Source of the DNA: Flaccisagitta enflata
Taxonomy: Eukaryota > Chaetognatha > Sagittoidea > Aphragmophora
Length of the DNA stretch: 64,000 bases
Direction: 5' to 3'
NCBI GenBank assembly: GCA_965153355.1
Contig: OZ231126.1
Location: forward strand, 73,346,001 to 73,410,000
Position numbers and translations under genes: made by a program. How positions within the stretch are numbered: the first letter of the stretch is position 1; the number at the start of each line of letters is the position of its first letter. Positions 35,562 through 45,375 of this stretch are shown piece after piece. The notes below the pieces were generated by a model that saw nothing but the letters and a program-made list of their open reading frames with translations, made no database searches and was not told where the DNA came from.

Positions 35562-35860
35562 CATGTCTCTGTATGTGTCTGTGTTTACCATGTCTCCTTA
35601 TGTGTGTGCCTGTGTAGCTTTTTTCCTTAGTGTGGGCCTGTGTACCATGTCTCCTGTTTGTGCAAGAGTGTTCCATGTCTCCCTCTTTGCATGTGTATCA
35701 TGTCTCTGTATCTATATCTGTATGGTGTCTCCTTGTTTGTGAGCATGAGTATCATGATTCCTGTGTGTGTACCTGTGTGTAATGTCTCCTTGTGGTTGTA
35801 CTTGTGTATCAGGTCTCTGTATATGTACATGTCTATCATGTCTCAGTGTTTCTATGTTTG
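35562..35860. repeat. GTCTC-word minisatellite (right array)
   Basis: TGTACCATGTCTCC and GTGTGTGCCTGTGT words: the complement of the left array at 27285-28230. It closes the inverted composite. Confidence 0.8.
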
Positions 35861-36170
35861 AGACTGGTAAAACACAAAATAGGGGATTGCCTCTGAAATT
35901 CAACTTTCAGGTGTCTCACCATATCTGAGACATTTGAATCAATTTGTTCGGGCAGGGGCAGGGGTAAAAAAAAGTGTTTCCATTGTCTCAGAAATGTTGG
36001 AGACAGTGAAAACAATGGATGAGAAATATAAGGGCTTGAGGCAGGGCAGGCGCGGGGTAGCGTGGTTTCTTGAATCTCTTATCTATGCTCATGCTCTAAA
36101 ATCCCCTCCACTCTGAATTCGCGGCTTAAGGTGATGTTTCTGAACATTGACTTAGAGAGAAATTCAAATC
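35861..36170. other. Right border of the composite, no gene
   Basis: GTCTC/GAGAC words continue to about 36005, then unique sequence. Confidence 0.5.
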
Positions 36171-36171
36171 G

Positions 36172-36547
36172 CGGTGTTCTCTAAGAACATTGAGGCTCAA
36201 ATCTGGAAAAAAAGAATAATTGTAAAAACATTGTCAGCCTAAAAAAGGGGAAAATAATAACATTCATACTTTATTTGCTTTAAAAACTGTAATAATTAAA
36301 AAGAATTACGGCAGTTAAGATCACTTTGTTGAAATTTGATTTGGTTATAGATACAATTTTGGTTCTTATATCCTTGCAATCAGTTAAGTAACCAGACAAA
36401 AGAACATTCTTGTACGAGCTTGCGATTAGAAAAAAAAAGAACATCCTAAGAACAATTTGAGCCTCAAACTATTTTAGGAATAAGAATACTGAGCCTCAAA
36501 AAAAAAAAAAAAAAAAATAACATGTTCTTATAAAAAAGAAATGAGTG
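36172..36547. mobile_element. Mariner-like miniature element, diverged copy
   Basis: The right end TTCTTATAAAAAAGAAATGAGTG followed by TA matches the end of 6879-7314. AAGAACATTGAGGCTCAAA and TTTGAGCCTCAA-type words lie in opposite arms. The left terminus is eroded, so the start is approximate. Confidence 0.5.
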
Positions 36548-36549
36548 TA

Positions 36550-36755
36550 TTTCCTTTCACTGCACACGCGCTCCGCGATGCTCTGCTTCACTGTGCTCGC
36601 TTTGCTTGTTAGCCATGTTGACTTGCTAGCTAAGTCCAATCATTCCTTTCACTCCCTTGCGGGAAAATTGAAATTCATGAATATGTGTTCACGCTCTAGA
36701 TGCGATTAACAGGAATGATAAAGATCGTTGTGATCACCGGAAACGCAGCCAAAAA
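36550..36755. repeat. Family M fragment
   Basis: CTCCGCGATGCTCTGCTTC, CTCCCTTGCGGGAAAATTGA, TTCATGAATATGTGTTC and GGAAACGC match the right half of 48307-48575. Confidence 0.55.
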
Positions 36756-36772
36756 AACTTGCTTCGTCTTTT

Positions 36773-36935
36773 TAGTTGCGGACACGCAACTCTATAAGAG
36801 GCTTTGTCCGTCCATCCGTCCGTCCGTTGGTTGGTCGGTTGGTCGGTCCGTGGACACGAGTCGAAAAGTGGGAAAACGCGCATTTCCGCCCCTGCCCACC
36901 CGTCTGCAACTGGTGGCCGTGTATCCGGCCTTGTT
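36773..36935 (-). repeat. Family R copy, subfamily C
   Basis: Hairpin AGTTGCGGACACGCAACT at the T-rich end, TATAAGAGGCTTTGTCCG, CCGT/GGTC tract, AACGCGCATTTCCGCCCC and the GGCC/TTGTT end. Nearly identical to 22440 and 54008. Confidence 0.8.
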
Positions 36936-37061
36936 TTCCTCCTCCTTCTTCTATCTCTTTCCGCCCAGACAAGCGTGGTGATCTTTTGCAGCGCAAAAAT
37001 TTCTTTTAGATCTTTCATCTTGCTCTTTTCCAATTTCCTCTACTCACTACTCCTCTCAAAA

Positions 37062-37071
<10 letters not shown>

Positions 37072-37117
<46 letters not shown>
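37072..37117. repeat. (CT)n microsatellite
   Basis: Pure CT, replacing the outermost left end of the adjacent foldback element. Confidence 0.95.
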
Positions 37118-37121
<4 letters not shown>

Positions 37122-37685
37122 GAACACAGGGGGACTTTCGTTCGTCCGTTTGTTAGTTCGTTCGTTCGTTCGTCTGTCCCCCCCCTCAGGCCCCTCAGGC
37201 CTCAAATCTGGCCTCTCAGGCCTCAAATCTGGCCTCTCAGGCCTCAAATCTTGCCTCTCAGGCCTCAAATTTTGCCTCTCAGGCCTCAAATTTAACCTCT
37301 CAGGCCTCAAATCTGGCCTCTCAAGCCTCAAATTAGGCCTCTCTGACCTCAAATCCAAATTCTTAGGCCTCAAACCTGGCCTCTCAGGCCTCAAATTAGG
37401 CCTCTCAGGCCTCAAATCAGCAATCTAAGCCTCAATTTATTGCTCTCAGGCTTCAAATCAGTCCTCTGATTTCAAGCTTTGATCAAGCTCTCCCAAGCCT
37501 CAAGTCAGCCCTCTCAAGCTTCCAATTGGCATTCTTAGGCCTTAAGTCAACCTTCTTAGACCTCAGTTTAGGCTCTTGAAGGCCTTTGGTCAGCCCTCTA
37601 TAGCACCTCATCTCCTTTCTCAGGCAGGACGAACGAAAGTCCCCCTGTGTTCTACAGGACTTCGTCCCCTTCGGGGCCGCTGCCC
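37118..37685. mobile_element. Family F foldback element, copy H
   Basis: Left arm begins within the end (TGTAGAACACAGGGGGACTT, then CGTTCGTCCG) directly after a (CT)n tract. The right arm is complete: AAGTCCCCCTGTGTTCTACA, GGACTTCGTCCCC, GGGGCCGCTGCCC. The core is the clearest 21-bp array in the window, GGCCTCAAATCTGGCCTCTCA, more than 12 units. Open frames in the array are a consequence of the unit length. Confidence 0.8.
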
Positions 37686-37986
<301 letters not shown>

Positions 37987-38058
37987 CACTCTGCAGAAAA
38001 GCATGGCGGTAACAATGAGGAAACAGTTGGACCTCTAACTAGAACCTCTGGCAAGCAG

Positions 38059-39720
38059 ATGACACATTTCTTGGATAAAGTCATTGACATCACGGCATCA
38101 AAGGAAAGTCAAATTGAGTGGCTAGAGAGTCAGCTCTGTCATGTAATTGAAGTCACAGGAAAAATGATGGAAAAAACAGATGCAAACATGAAAGACATCC
38201 TCACAATTTCTGGAACAACACAACAGTGTGTGACAGACCTATTGCAAGAAAGCAAACACAACATCGAAGAAGCTGCAAAAGCAAAAGAAAAAGAGCTAGA
38301 AAAGGCCTTAGAAATGGAAAAATGGAAAAATGAACTAGAAGAAAGAACAAGCTCCAAAATGGAAATGATGGAATCACAAATCGCACAGATTCTATCTGCC
38401 TCACAAACAGCAAACCAGATGATGGCTGACATTGTCAAGTCTAACAAAGATAGGTCAGAACAAGAGGCCAAGGCTAAGGAAGAACTTGGTCAGGCCCGCG
38501 AGCAAGTAAAGAAGCTTGAGCAAGAAGTACAACTCCAAAGTCAAAAGATAGCCCAACTGGAGGAGCAACTTGAGACATCTAATGATGCCCTAAAAGCAGC
38601 CCAATCACAATCAGATATCGACAAGCAACAAATTGAACACCAAAATGCTACAGTTGTACTACTTGAAGAGACAGCGCAGAGCCTGAATAAAGATTCTGAA
38701 CAGCAAAAAGAACATCCTGAAAACCAGGGCCAATCTTCAGGTGAAAACAACATTTCAATAAACACCAGACTACAAAACATAGCATCAGAGGCACCTCTTC
38801 CATCTGGAATGCCACCTCCACCAAAAGATGCTGCAATTAGCGCACCTCGAGAGGCACTGTTGCCAACTCCCATCGTTAGACCAAAGAATCAAACTTCTAG
38901 CTCTGAAGCCAATAAAGCAGATGAAGCCCAGGAAGCCATCATTGTTGTGGTTGATTCAAACGGCCAACACATAAATCCAGGCCTCCTGCACAACACCAAA
39001 AAGGTGTTTATCGAAGAAAGATCAACATGGGAGGCAGTAAGAGACCATCTCCCAAACATACCATATCCACAAAAGATTACAGATGTGGTGTTCCTGACTG
39101 GAATCAATAATGTCATCAGTATGGAACAACAGCTACAAAACATCCTAAATACAGCCGATCAAGCAGGGAAAAACTGGGGAAAACGATATCCCCACGCAAC
39201 TTTTCACCTCAGTAGCATTGCACCAGTGGATGGGCAATGTATGAACTACAATTTCCATCTGCAAGATCTGGCAGACAACAGAAAGGTCTCTTTCATCACC
39301 ATCGAGAATATGTTTGATGAAAACAATGGAAGACTGAAGCCAAATGTTTTGGAGAGAAATCAACTCACAAATTATGGAACCAGTCTGCTGGCAACACAGA
39401 TCAAACGTAGCCTCTACAAAAAGAAAACTGTGACAGGCTCTCATAACCACCAGAGTAAGGGAGTGCGTACACCCAGCTTGCAACACAGACCTACATGGCC
39501 AGTAAGGCCGGTCCAACAATTTCAAATTCAACAAAGTGAGCCAAAACAGCATTGTCAACCATGGCCTTCCATGCATAGGTTGCCAAACCAACCAACATGG
39601 GCACAACGTGTGCAAGCAGTGCCACAATGGTATGATCAGGGTGGACTTCCAAAACGCAATACTGCAATGATCCTTGAAACTTTCTTCAACATTGCAAAGG
39701 CATGCTTACCTCAAGATTGA
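38059..39720 (+). CDS. LINE ORF1 protein: coiled coil plus SGNH-hydrolase-like domain
   Basis: 553 codons from the first in-frame ATG. The frame is open further upstream, through the CT tract, but has no ATG there. Residues ~10-215 are Lys/Glu/Gln-rich with heptad spacing, a likely trimeric or dimeric coiled coil for RNA-protein assembly. After a Pro-rich linker, residues ~293-445 carry an SGNH/esterase-like fold: block I VVVDSNGQH with the nucleophile-position Ser at 300, block III FLTGINN with Gly348 and Asn350, and block V ERNQLTNYG. In active SGNH enzymes block V is DxxH; here the equivalent residues are Glu432 and Gln435, so the catalytic dyad is not conserved. The C-terminal ~105 residues are Gln/Pro/Trp/His-rich and basic, with no zinc knuckle. 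Known for the family: ORF1 proteins bind element RNA. The TGA stop is followed in the same frame by ORF2. Confidence 0.85.
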   Translation: MTHFLDKVIDITASKESQIEWLESQLCHVIEVTGKMMEKTDANMKDILTISGTTQQCVTDLLQESKHNIEEAAKAKEKELEKALEMEKWKNELEERTSSKMEMMESQIAQILSASQTANQMMADIVKSNKDRSEQEAKAKEELGQAREQVKKLEQEVQLQSQKIAQLEEQLETSNDALKAAQSQSDIDKQQIEHQNATVVLLEETAQSLNKDSEQQKEHPENQGQSSGENNISINTRLQNIASEAPLPSGMPPPPKDAAISAPREALLPTPIVRPKNQTSSSEANKADEAQEAIIVVVDSNGQHINPGLLHNTKKVFIEERSTWEAVRDHLPNIPYPQKITDVVFLTGINNVISMEQQLQNILNTADQAGKNWGKRYPHATFHLSSIAPVDGQCMNYNFHLQDLADNRKVSFITIENMFDENNGRLKPNVLERNQLTNYGTSLLATQIKRSLYKKKTVTGSHNHQSKGVRTPSLQHRPTWPVRPVQQFQIQQSEPKQHCQPWPSMHRLPNQPTWAQRVQAVPQWYDQGGLPKRNTAMILETFFNIAKACLPQD

Positions 39721-39819
39721 TGTTTGCGTCCCAAATCCCAGAACAGTTTGTTTTCTCAAATAAAAGCAAGATACAACAAATTTTTCGAACAGACCATAGA
39801 AGAGCGTGATGGTAAAAAC

Positions 39820-42528
39820 ATGAAGGATATCATAGACAAGGAGGAAACTAACCAGGAACTTAGTATGATACAAGATAAAAAGGACCATAAGAATGAGGAT
39901 GTAAATCTGAAAAGAAGGAACAGAAACAAATATAGGTATAGAAAACAAAAGAAACAGAAAATAAAGATAATGTATGCCAACATGAGAGGAATCAGAAGCA
40001 AAATGGCATGTCTCCAAAGCACCCTAAATGAAATAGATGCAGATGTTGGACTTTTTTGTGAGACCTTTCTAACTGAAAATAAAGGCCTAAAACTTGATGG
40101 ATACACCTTTTTTGGGAATGCAAGAACAACTGGAAAAGGAGGTGGAGTTGGTATTTGTGTCAAAAATGATAAAAAGTCTTTCATATCCCCACATTACTCT
40201 CAACGACCATTAGAAATCATCTGGGTCAGTATGGTGCAACCCAATGGAAAGCCCCTGTTTATAGGTGTCTATTATGGACTCCAAGAGAGTGTAAGCCCAA
40301 GCAAAATACAAGAGGAAATGGACAACCTGTCAGATGAAATATGTCAAATTCAGAATGAAGGTGATATGATCCTATGTATGGATGCCAATGCAAAAATTGG
40401 GCTTTTGGGAGAGGATCCCTCAAGGAATGGTAAGCTGATTAAAAAAGTCTTTGAGGAGTGTGGAGTGATGGTAATGAATGAGAGTGAAAAGTGTGAAGGT
40501 GTAATTACAAGACAACATCCCTCAAAAACGCAAGAAAAATCTGCTATTGACTTTGTTATTGCAACATATGGTGCAAGTGAAGTTATTAGCAAGCTCACCA
40601 TTGATGAAGCAGGCGATCTCAAAATGAGGAGTAAGAAGTCTGAATCAGATCATAATACAATCTGCATTGACATATGTCTGGAAAAGAACCATGATGCGCA
40701 ACAAAAACATTGCAAGTGGAATACCAATGCATCTCCAGAAGAGTGGGCCCTATTCAGAGAAGAGCTTGCCAAACAAAAGTCCGCAGCAGTAGAAATAATG
40801 AGTAAAAAAGAAATACCATTAACAGAAAGATACAAAAAATGGGACAAGCTTATACAAAAAGCTGCATGGAAATCAATCGGAAAAACAACCATTAAAGTAG
40901 GGAAACCCCCAAAGCCCTCACTTGGATTACAAAAAGCCAGATGTGAGAGAAATGAGGCACGAAGGAATTACGAAAAAGAGACTGACAAAGCTACAAAGGG
41001 ACTATTATTAGAGAAATATCGAATAACCCAGGAGAATGTGAGAGATGAAGCAGAAAGAGATGAGGAGGTGAGACTGCAAAAGAGATTTGAAGCAATGATT
41101 CAACAAGGAAGAAATGGTCTCTGGAATGTGAGAAGAGCCCACAAGCAGGATAAAACCAGTGAATGGATGGTTGTGAAAGACAAAGATGGGAAGCGAGTGT
41201 ATGACCAAGAAAGAAATAAAGAGACCAGGGCCTCTTACTATGAAGACCTTTACTCTAAGAAAGATGTCCCACCTCATCCATCACATGAAATCATAAAAGA
41301 AAAAGTACAGACCTGGAGTGATGACAATGATGAAGGCGAAAATGATGATCTTCCAACAAAAGCTGAGATAAAGAGAGCAATCCAGAACAAAAAGAATAAA
41401 AAGGCAACAACAGACTGGACAAATGAAGTGCTCAAAAATGGTGGTGACCCTATGGTTGACCTGATTTACCCTGTGATTAAAGCTTTTTGGGAGGAAGAAA
41501 GAGCCTGTGAGCAATGGAATGAAGGAATTATAACAAGTGTTTATAAAGGTAAAGGCGACAGAGAAAAATTAGAGAATCAGCGAGGAATAACTGTATCAAG
41601 CTCAATTGGAACAATAGTTGAGGAAATTATAACCAACAGACTATTGCAAACAATAAGATTCACTCAGGCGCAGGCAGGAGGAAGAAAAGGAGGCTCAACT
41701 ACTGACCAAGTTTTCATCCTTAAAGCACTGATAGCACTAGCAATAAAAAGAGGGTTAGATCTCATCATCACCTTTTTCGACATCAAAAAGGCTTATGACA
41801 GAGCTAACATGGACAATATGCTGCACGTCATTCATGAGCAGGGCTTCACAGGAAAAATCTGGAGACTTACAATGACACTAAACAAAAATCTTACAGCAAG
41901 AGTTAAAACCAAAGCAGGACTTAGCAGGAAAATAATGAGAGAAACAGGAGGCAAACAAGGAGGTAAATTGATGGTACCATTGTTTGCAAAAATGATGGAT
42001 ACACTGTCTGAAGAACTTATGTTGAGACATGACATTGGAATCATGCTTGCAGAAACACGATTATGTTGTTTGGAGTATGTGGATGATGTAGGAACTCTTG
42101 CCATTGGATATGACCAACAAGAAAGAACACTAGAGGCTGTCAATGACTTTGCTATCAAAAGACAGCTTGAGTGGGGTGTTGACAAATGCAAAGTCATGGA
42201 AATTGGGAGACATAAAGAAAGGAAAACCAGCTGGAACTTGGGTGAAAAAACCATCAGTAACTGTGAAACATACTGTTACCTTGGAGAAGTAATCTCAAGA
42301 GATGGAAGAAATAAAGCCAACCTTGCTGAAAGATTTAAAAAGATAAAAGGATCAGTGAGGGCAATTATGACTAGTGCTAAGACTGGCATCATGAAACGAA
42401 TTCAAACAAATGTCCTCTTGAGGCTACATGAGGCAGAAACTCTCCCCAAGTTCCTCCACAACGCAGAGACATGGACATTGAATGGAGAAGAGAAGAAGGA
42501 AGCTGACAAAATGTTGTTGTGGACATAA
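39820..42528 (+). CDS. LINE ORF2: APE endonuclease and reverse transcriptase
   Basis: 902 codons from the first in-frame ATG. The frame is already open from 39721, directly after the ORF1 TGA. Endonuclease residues ~48-285: YANMRG (Asn54), CETFL (Glu81), MDANAK (Asp188, Asn190), AIDFV (Asp244), SESDH (Asp277, His278); all the metal and catalytic positions expected of APE nucleases are present. A basic linker follows. Reverse transcriptase ~510-800: VYKGKGD, GITVSS, motif A FDIKKAYD (653-660), motif B GKQGG (711-715), motif C YVDD (753-756), then DKCKVME and CYLGEVI. It would nick target DNA and prime cDNA synthesis from element RNA. The frame ends at TAA (42526-42528), yet protein-like sequence continues in the same frame immediately after, so this stop is probably a mutation. 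Confidence 0.92.
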   Translation: MKDIIDKEETNQELSMIQDKKDHKNEDVNLKRRNRNKYRYRKQKKQKIKIMYANMRGIRSKMACLQSTLNEIDADVGLFCETFLTENKGLKLDGYTFFGNARTTGKGGGVGICVKNDKKSFISPHYSQRPLEIIWVSMVQPNGKPLFIGVYYGLQESVSPSKIQEEMDNLSDEICQIQNEGDMILCMDANAKIGLLGEDPSRNGKLIKKVFEECGVMVMNESEKCEGVITRQHPSKTQEKSAIDFVIATYGASEVISKLTIDEAGDLKMRSKKSESDHNTICIDICLEKNHDAQQKHCKWNTNASPEEWALFREELAKQKSAAVEIMSKKEIPLTERYKKWDKLIQKAAWKSIGKTTIKVGKPPKPSLGLQKARCERNEARRNYEKETDKATKGLLLEKYRITQENVRDEAERDEEVRLQKRFEAMIQQGRNGLWNVRRAHKQDKTSEWMVVKDKDGKRVYDQERNKETRASYYEDLYSKKDVPPHPSHEIIKEKVQTWSDDNDEGENDDLPTKAEIKRAIQNKKNKKATTDWTNEVLKNGGDPMVDLIYPVIKAFWEEERACEQWNEGIITSVYKGKGDREKLENQRGITVSSSIGTIVEEIITNRLLQTIRFTQAQAGGRKGGSTTDQVFILKALIALAIKRGLDLIITFFDIKKAYDRANMDNMLHVIHEQGFTGKIWRLTMTLNKNLTARVKTKAGLSRKIMRETGGKQGGKLMVPLFAKMMDTLSEELMLRHDIGIMLAETRLCCLEYVDDVGTLAIGYDQQERTLEAVNDFAIKRQLEWGVDKCKVMEIGRHKERKTSWNLGEKTISNCETYCYLGEVISRDGRNKANLAERFKKIKGSVRAIMTSAKTGIMKRIQTNVLLRLHEAETLPKFLHNAETWTLNGEEKKEADKMLLWT

Positions 42529-43271
42529 AAGCAAATGCTTGGACTGCCAACTACTACACCAATACCAGCAGTCATTTTTGCAACTGGCTCACTGTATGCT
42601 GTGATCCAAATTCATACAAAACAACTCCTCTATCTTCACAAGATCTTGCAAAAAGATGAAGAGCAGTGGGCATATGAGTCATTAAAAGTCCTAGAATCAT
42701 ATGATACTGGATGGGCCAGACAGATAAATGAGGTAATTGATCAATGGGATCTTGAAAAGACTGGGAAGAAATTGGAAAAAAGACCAAAAATGAGTGGCGA
42801 AAAGAAGTTGAAGAAGCTGCTGAAAAAGCCAACAGAGAGCGGCTCAAACAAGAGTTGCACACCAAAGAGCGGGGAGTGTCAAAACTCAAGACAAAAACTC
42901 AAACAATCCTGCAGACAATAAATGACCCTGACTATCAATGAAAACCGTTAGAGATAATGAACTATAGTTCAGTAGTGATAACCAGACCAGTAATTATGGG
43001 TCATTATGGGATGTTGAGTTGCAATGCTAATTTTTCATGTGGCAATGGGAACAAGATTTGCCCTGAGTGTTCTGTGATAGATGATGAAAGCCACCGTATA
43101 AACTACTGTGTAAAGTATAAAGAAATTAACCTGTATGAAGTAGATGAAAAAATTGATTTTGAACAAATTTACTCAGTAGACATAGACAAAGTTCTTGAAG
43201 TAGCTCAAGTCATTCTCAAAATCTGGGATTTGGGATATGGAAAGAACCAGATGCGACAAAACCTAAATTAG
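42529..43271 (+). pseudogene. Decayed C-terminus of LINE ORF2 with zinc knuckle
   Basis: Continuation of ORF2 after the TAA. Same-frame sequence KQMLGLPTTTPIPAV...HKILQKDEEQW runs to about 42756. There the meaningful frame moves by one base (a single-base loss near 42757), giving WRKEVEEAAEKANRERL. An in-frame TGA at 42939-42941 interrupts it, after which the frame continues to a final TAG at 43269-43271. The last part contains CPEC...H....C (C-x2-C-x7-H-x4-C, 43059-43109), a zinc knuckle of the kind found at the C-terminus of many LINE ORF2 proteins. Three lesions (stop, frameshift, stop) in 740 bp contrast with none in the upstream 2.7 kb. Confidence 0.8.
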
Positions 43272-43470
43272 AAGAGTAGGCAGCTGTTACTTATTTATTT
43301 CTTTATTGTATTGTTAAAAAGTTATTGAAAGTTGTTACGTAATAATACGTAAGATATATTGTAGACGTAAAATTGCAGCCGTAGAGTGAAAATGTGATTC
43401 TAAATCATGTCCTTGTACTTAATCACAATGTGGATTTTTGTACGAAAGTGCTATCACTTTAATGGACCAT

Positions 43471-43497
43471 TAAATTCAAATTCAAATTCAAATTCTG
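43471..43497 (+). repeat. LINE 3' tail, (AAATTC)n
   Basis: Four tandem AAATTC units end the element after TGGACCATT. Short tandem tails of this sort replace poly-A in several APE LINE clades and act in reverse-transcription priming. Confidence 0.8.
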
Positions 43498-43927
43498 ACT
43501 CTCTCTGACTCTCTCTCGTTCGTTCAATTTCTGCCCATCATTTGTCACTGTCGCAGGAGACGCACCTTTTCTTATAACGCTTCACTGCTTTTAAACTTTT
43601 TCCTTCGGTTTCCTGCCTTCCAAAAAGAGTCTGACCTTTCTTTCCTACTTCGTTTTTCCTTGACTCCAAGATGACTGTACAGACAATTCTGTTGACTGTC
43701 TAACAGTTTCTGTTGTCTGTCTTACTATTGCCGTTGTCTGTCTTAAAATTGCATGAATTCTTTTTTTGTCAATTGCTTTTAACTTGGTTTTGACGTATAT
43801 ACATGTTCAGATTGGTCTTTGGCCAACAGGAAGTGGAATTTACCGAGCGTCTGGGATTTTTTTTTCTCCATCGCTTACCGTACGAATAATGTCACTTACA
43901 GACACTTTCATTTTACGGAGTAGCAAC
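43498..43927. other. No recognisable feature
   Basis: CT-rich for the first 30 bp (the downstream side of the LINE target), then unique sequence. Confidence 0.45.
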
Positions 43928-44128
43928 AACAAGGCTGGATACACGGCAGCCCTAGTCGCGTGCGGCTGGGCAGGGGCAGTAATAAAAAAGGCTAACAATG
44001 TATCAGGGCATGAGCAGTTAATGTAATGGCCGCCTATATATGCAGAAAACATAAAGTAAAAAAAGCAAAAATTGACGGACGGACCGACGGACGGACAAAG
44101 CAGGTTGTAGAGTCGCGTGCACGCGACT
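43928..44128 (+). repeat. Family R copy, subfamily A
   Basis: AACAAGGCTGGATACACGGC, AGTCGCGTGC, GGGCAGGGGCAGT, GGGCATGAGCAGT, GGAC tract and the perfect 18-bp palindrome AGTCGCGTGCACGCGACT. Confidence 0.8.
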
Positions 44129-44129
44129 C

Positions 44130-44516
44130 AAAACGATAGTGGTTCAGCAATTGATCGCACGCTTGGCAAAGCTTATCTATGTGTTATGGTCGCGCCAGAC
44201 CTTATCTCTCAATACGAATGGAGTAGCGGAGGGGTTTTAGGGGCATGGGGTGTGGATTTATATATCTTTGTTAGCTTACAATTAAAAGCAGGTATTACGG
44301 AGCCATCTACTTCTGATAGCGAGTCTTACATAAAGACACCCTCAATCAATTGTCAGATAGTCGTTGATCCCTTGTCACTCAATTCATTCGATTCATGCAA
44401 ATGTCTTTTTTGCAGCATCTGAGAAAAAGATCTTATATGTAGACGTAAACTGCAGTATGCAAATTGCAGGAATCTGGAACCTCAGCCTGCGTTTTTAGAA
44501 TTTTCTTATTCCTACA

Positions 44517-44518
<2 letters not shown>
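44130..44518. other. No recognisable feature
   Basis: No gene supported. Confidence 0.4.

Positions 44519-44519
<1 letters not shown>

Positions 44520-44588
<69 letters not shown>
44520..44588. repeat. (CT)n microsatellite
   Basis: Pure CT. Confidence 0.97.
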
Positions 44589-44591
<3 letters not shown>

Positions 44592-44747
44592 CGTTTTTTC
44601 GTGCGTGTGCGTGTGTTCGCGGGGAAAGTTTTGACATAGGTCCAAGAAATACGCCCATTTTCATTTCTCTGACTTCCATCGCTCGACCGCCAAGATGGCA
44701 ACCCTAAGTCCTGGCCAATTCTCAGACATTTACTGCCTCCTTTTTTT

Positions 44748-45189
44748 CCGCTTCTTCTTCTTCTTCTTCTTCTTCTTCTTCTTCTTCTTCTTCTTCTTCT
44801 TCTTCTTCTTCTTCTTCTTCTTCTTCTTCTTCTTCTTCTTCTTCTTCTTCTTCTTCTTCTTCTTCTTCTTCTTCTTCTTCTTCGTCTTCTTCTTCTTTTT
44901 CTTCTTCTTCTTCTTCTTCTTCTTCTTCTTCTTCTTCTTCTTCTTCTTCTTCTTCTTCTTCTTCTTCTTCTTCTTCTTCTTCTTCTTCTTCATCTTCTTT
45001 TTCTTCTTCTTCTTCTTCTTTTTCTTCTTCTTCTTCTTCTTCTTCTTCTTCTTCTTCTTCTTCTTCTTCTTCTTCTTCTTCTTCTTCTTCTTCTTCTTCT
45101 TCTTCTTCTTCTTCATCTTCTTCTTCATCTTCTTCTTCTTCCTCTTCTTCTTCTTCATCTTCTTCTTCTTCTTCTTCTTCCTCTTCTCC
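44748..45189. repeat. (CTT)n trinucleotide repeat, ~440 bp
   Basis: CTT with rare CAT, CGT, CCT and TTT interruptions. Produces poly-Phe and poly-Lys frames; not coding. Confidence 0.98.
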
Positions 45190-45311
45190 GTCTCCTTTTA
45201 CATGGGCCTTCTCTTGCCTTCCCTTCCAAATCCGCCCTTTTCATTCGCGAGAAAATATCTCGTGAAGGAGAAATCATGAGAAAGGAGAGAAATTGTATCT
45301 CTTTTATAAAT

Positions 45312-45375
45312 CTAGTTGCGACTCTATACCTTGCTTTGTCAGTCTGTCTGTCAATTCTTTGGTCCGTCAGTCTCA
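45312..45375 (-). repeat. Family R 3' end fragment
   Basis: TAGTTGCGACTCTATACC and TTGCTTTGTCAGTC; the hairpin has lost its loop and one arm. Confidence 0.5.
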
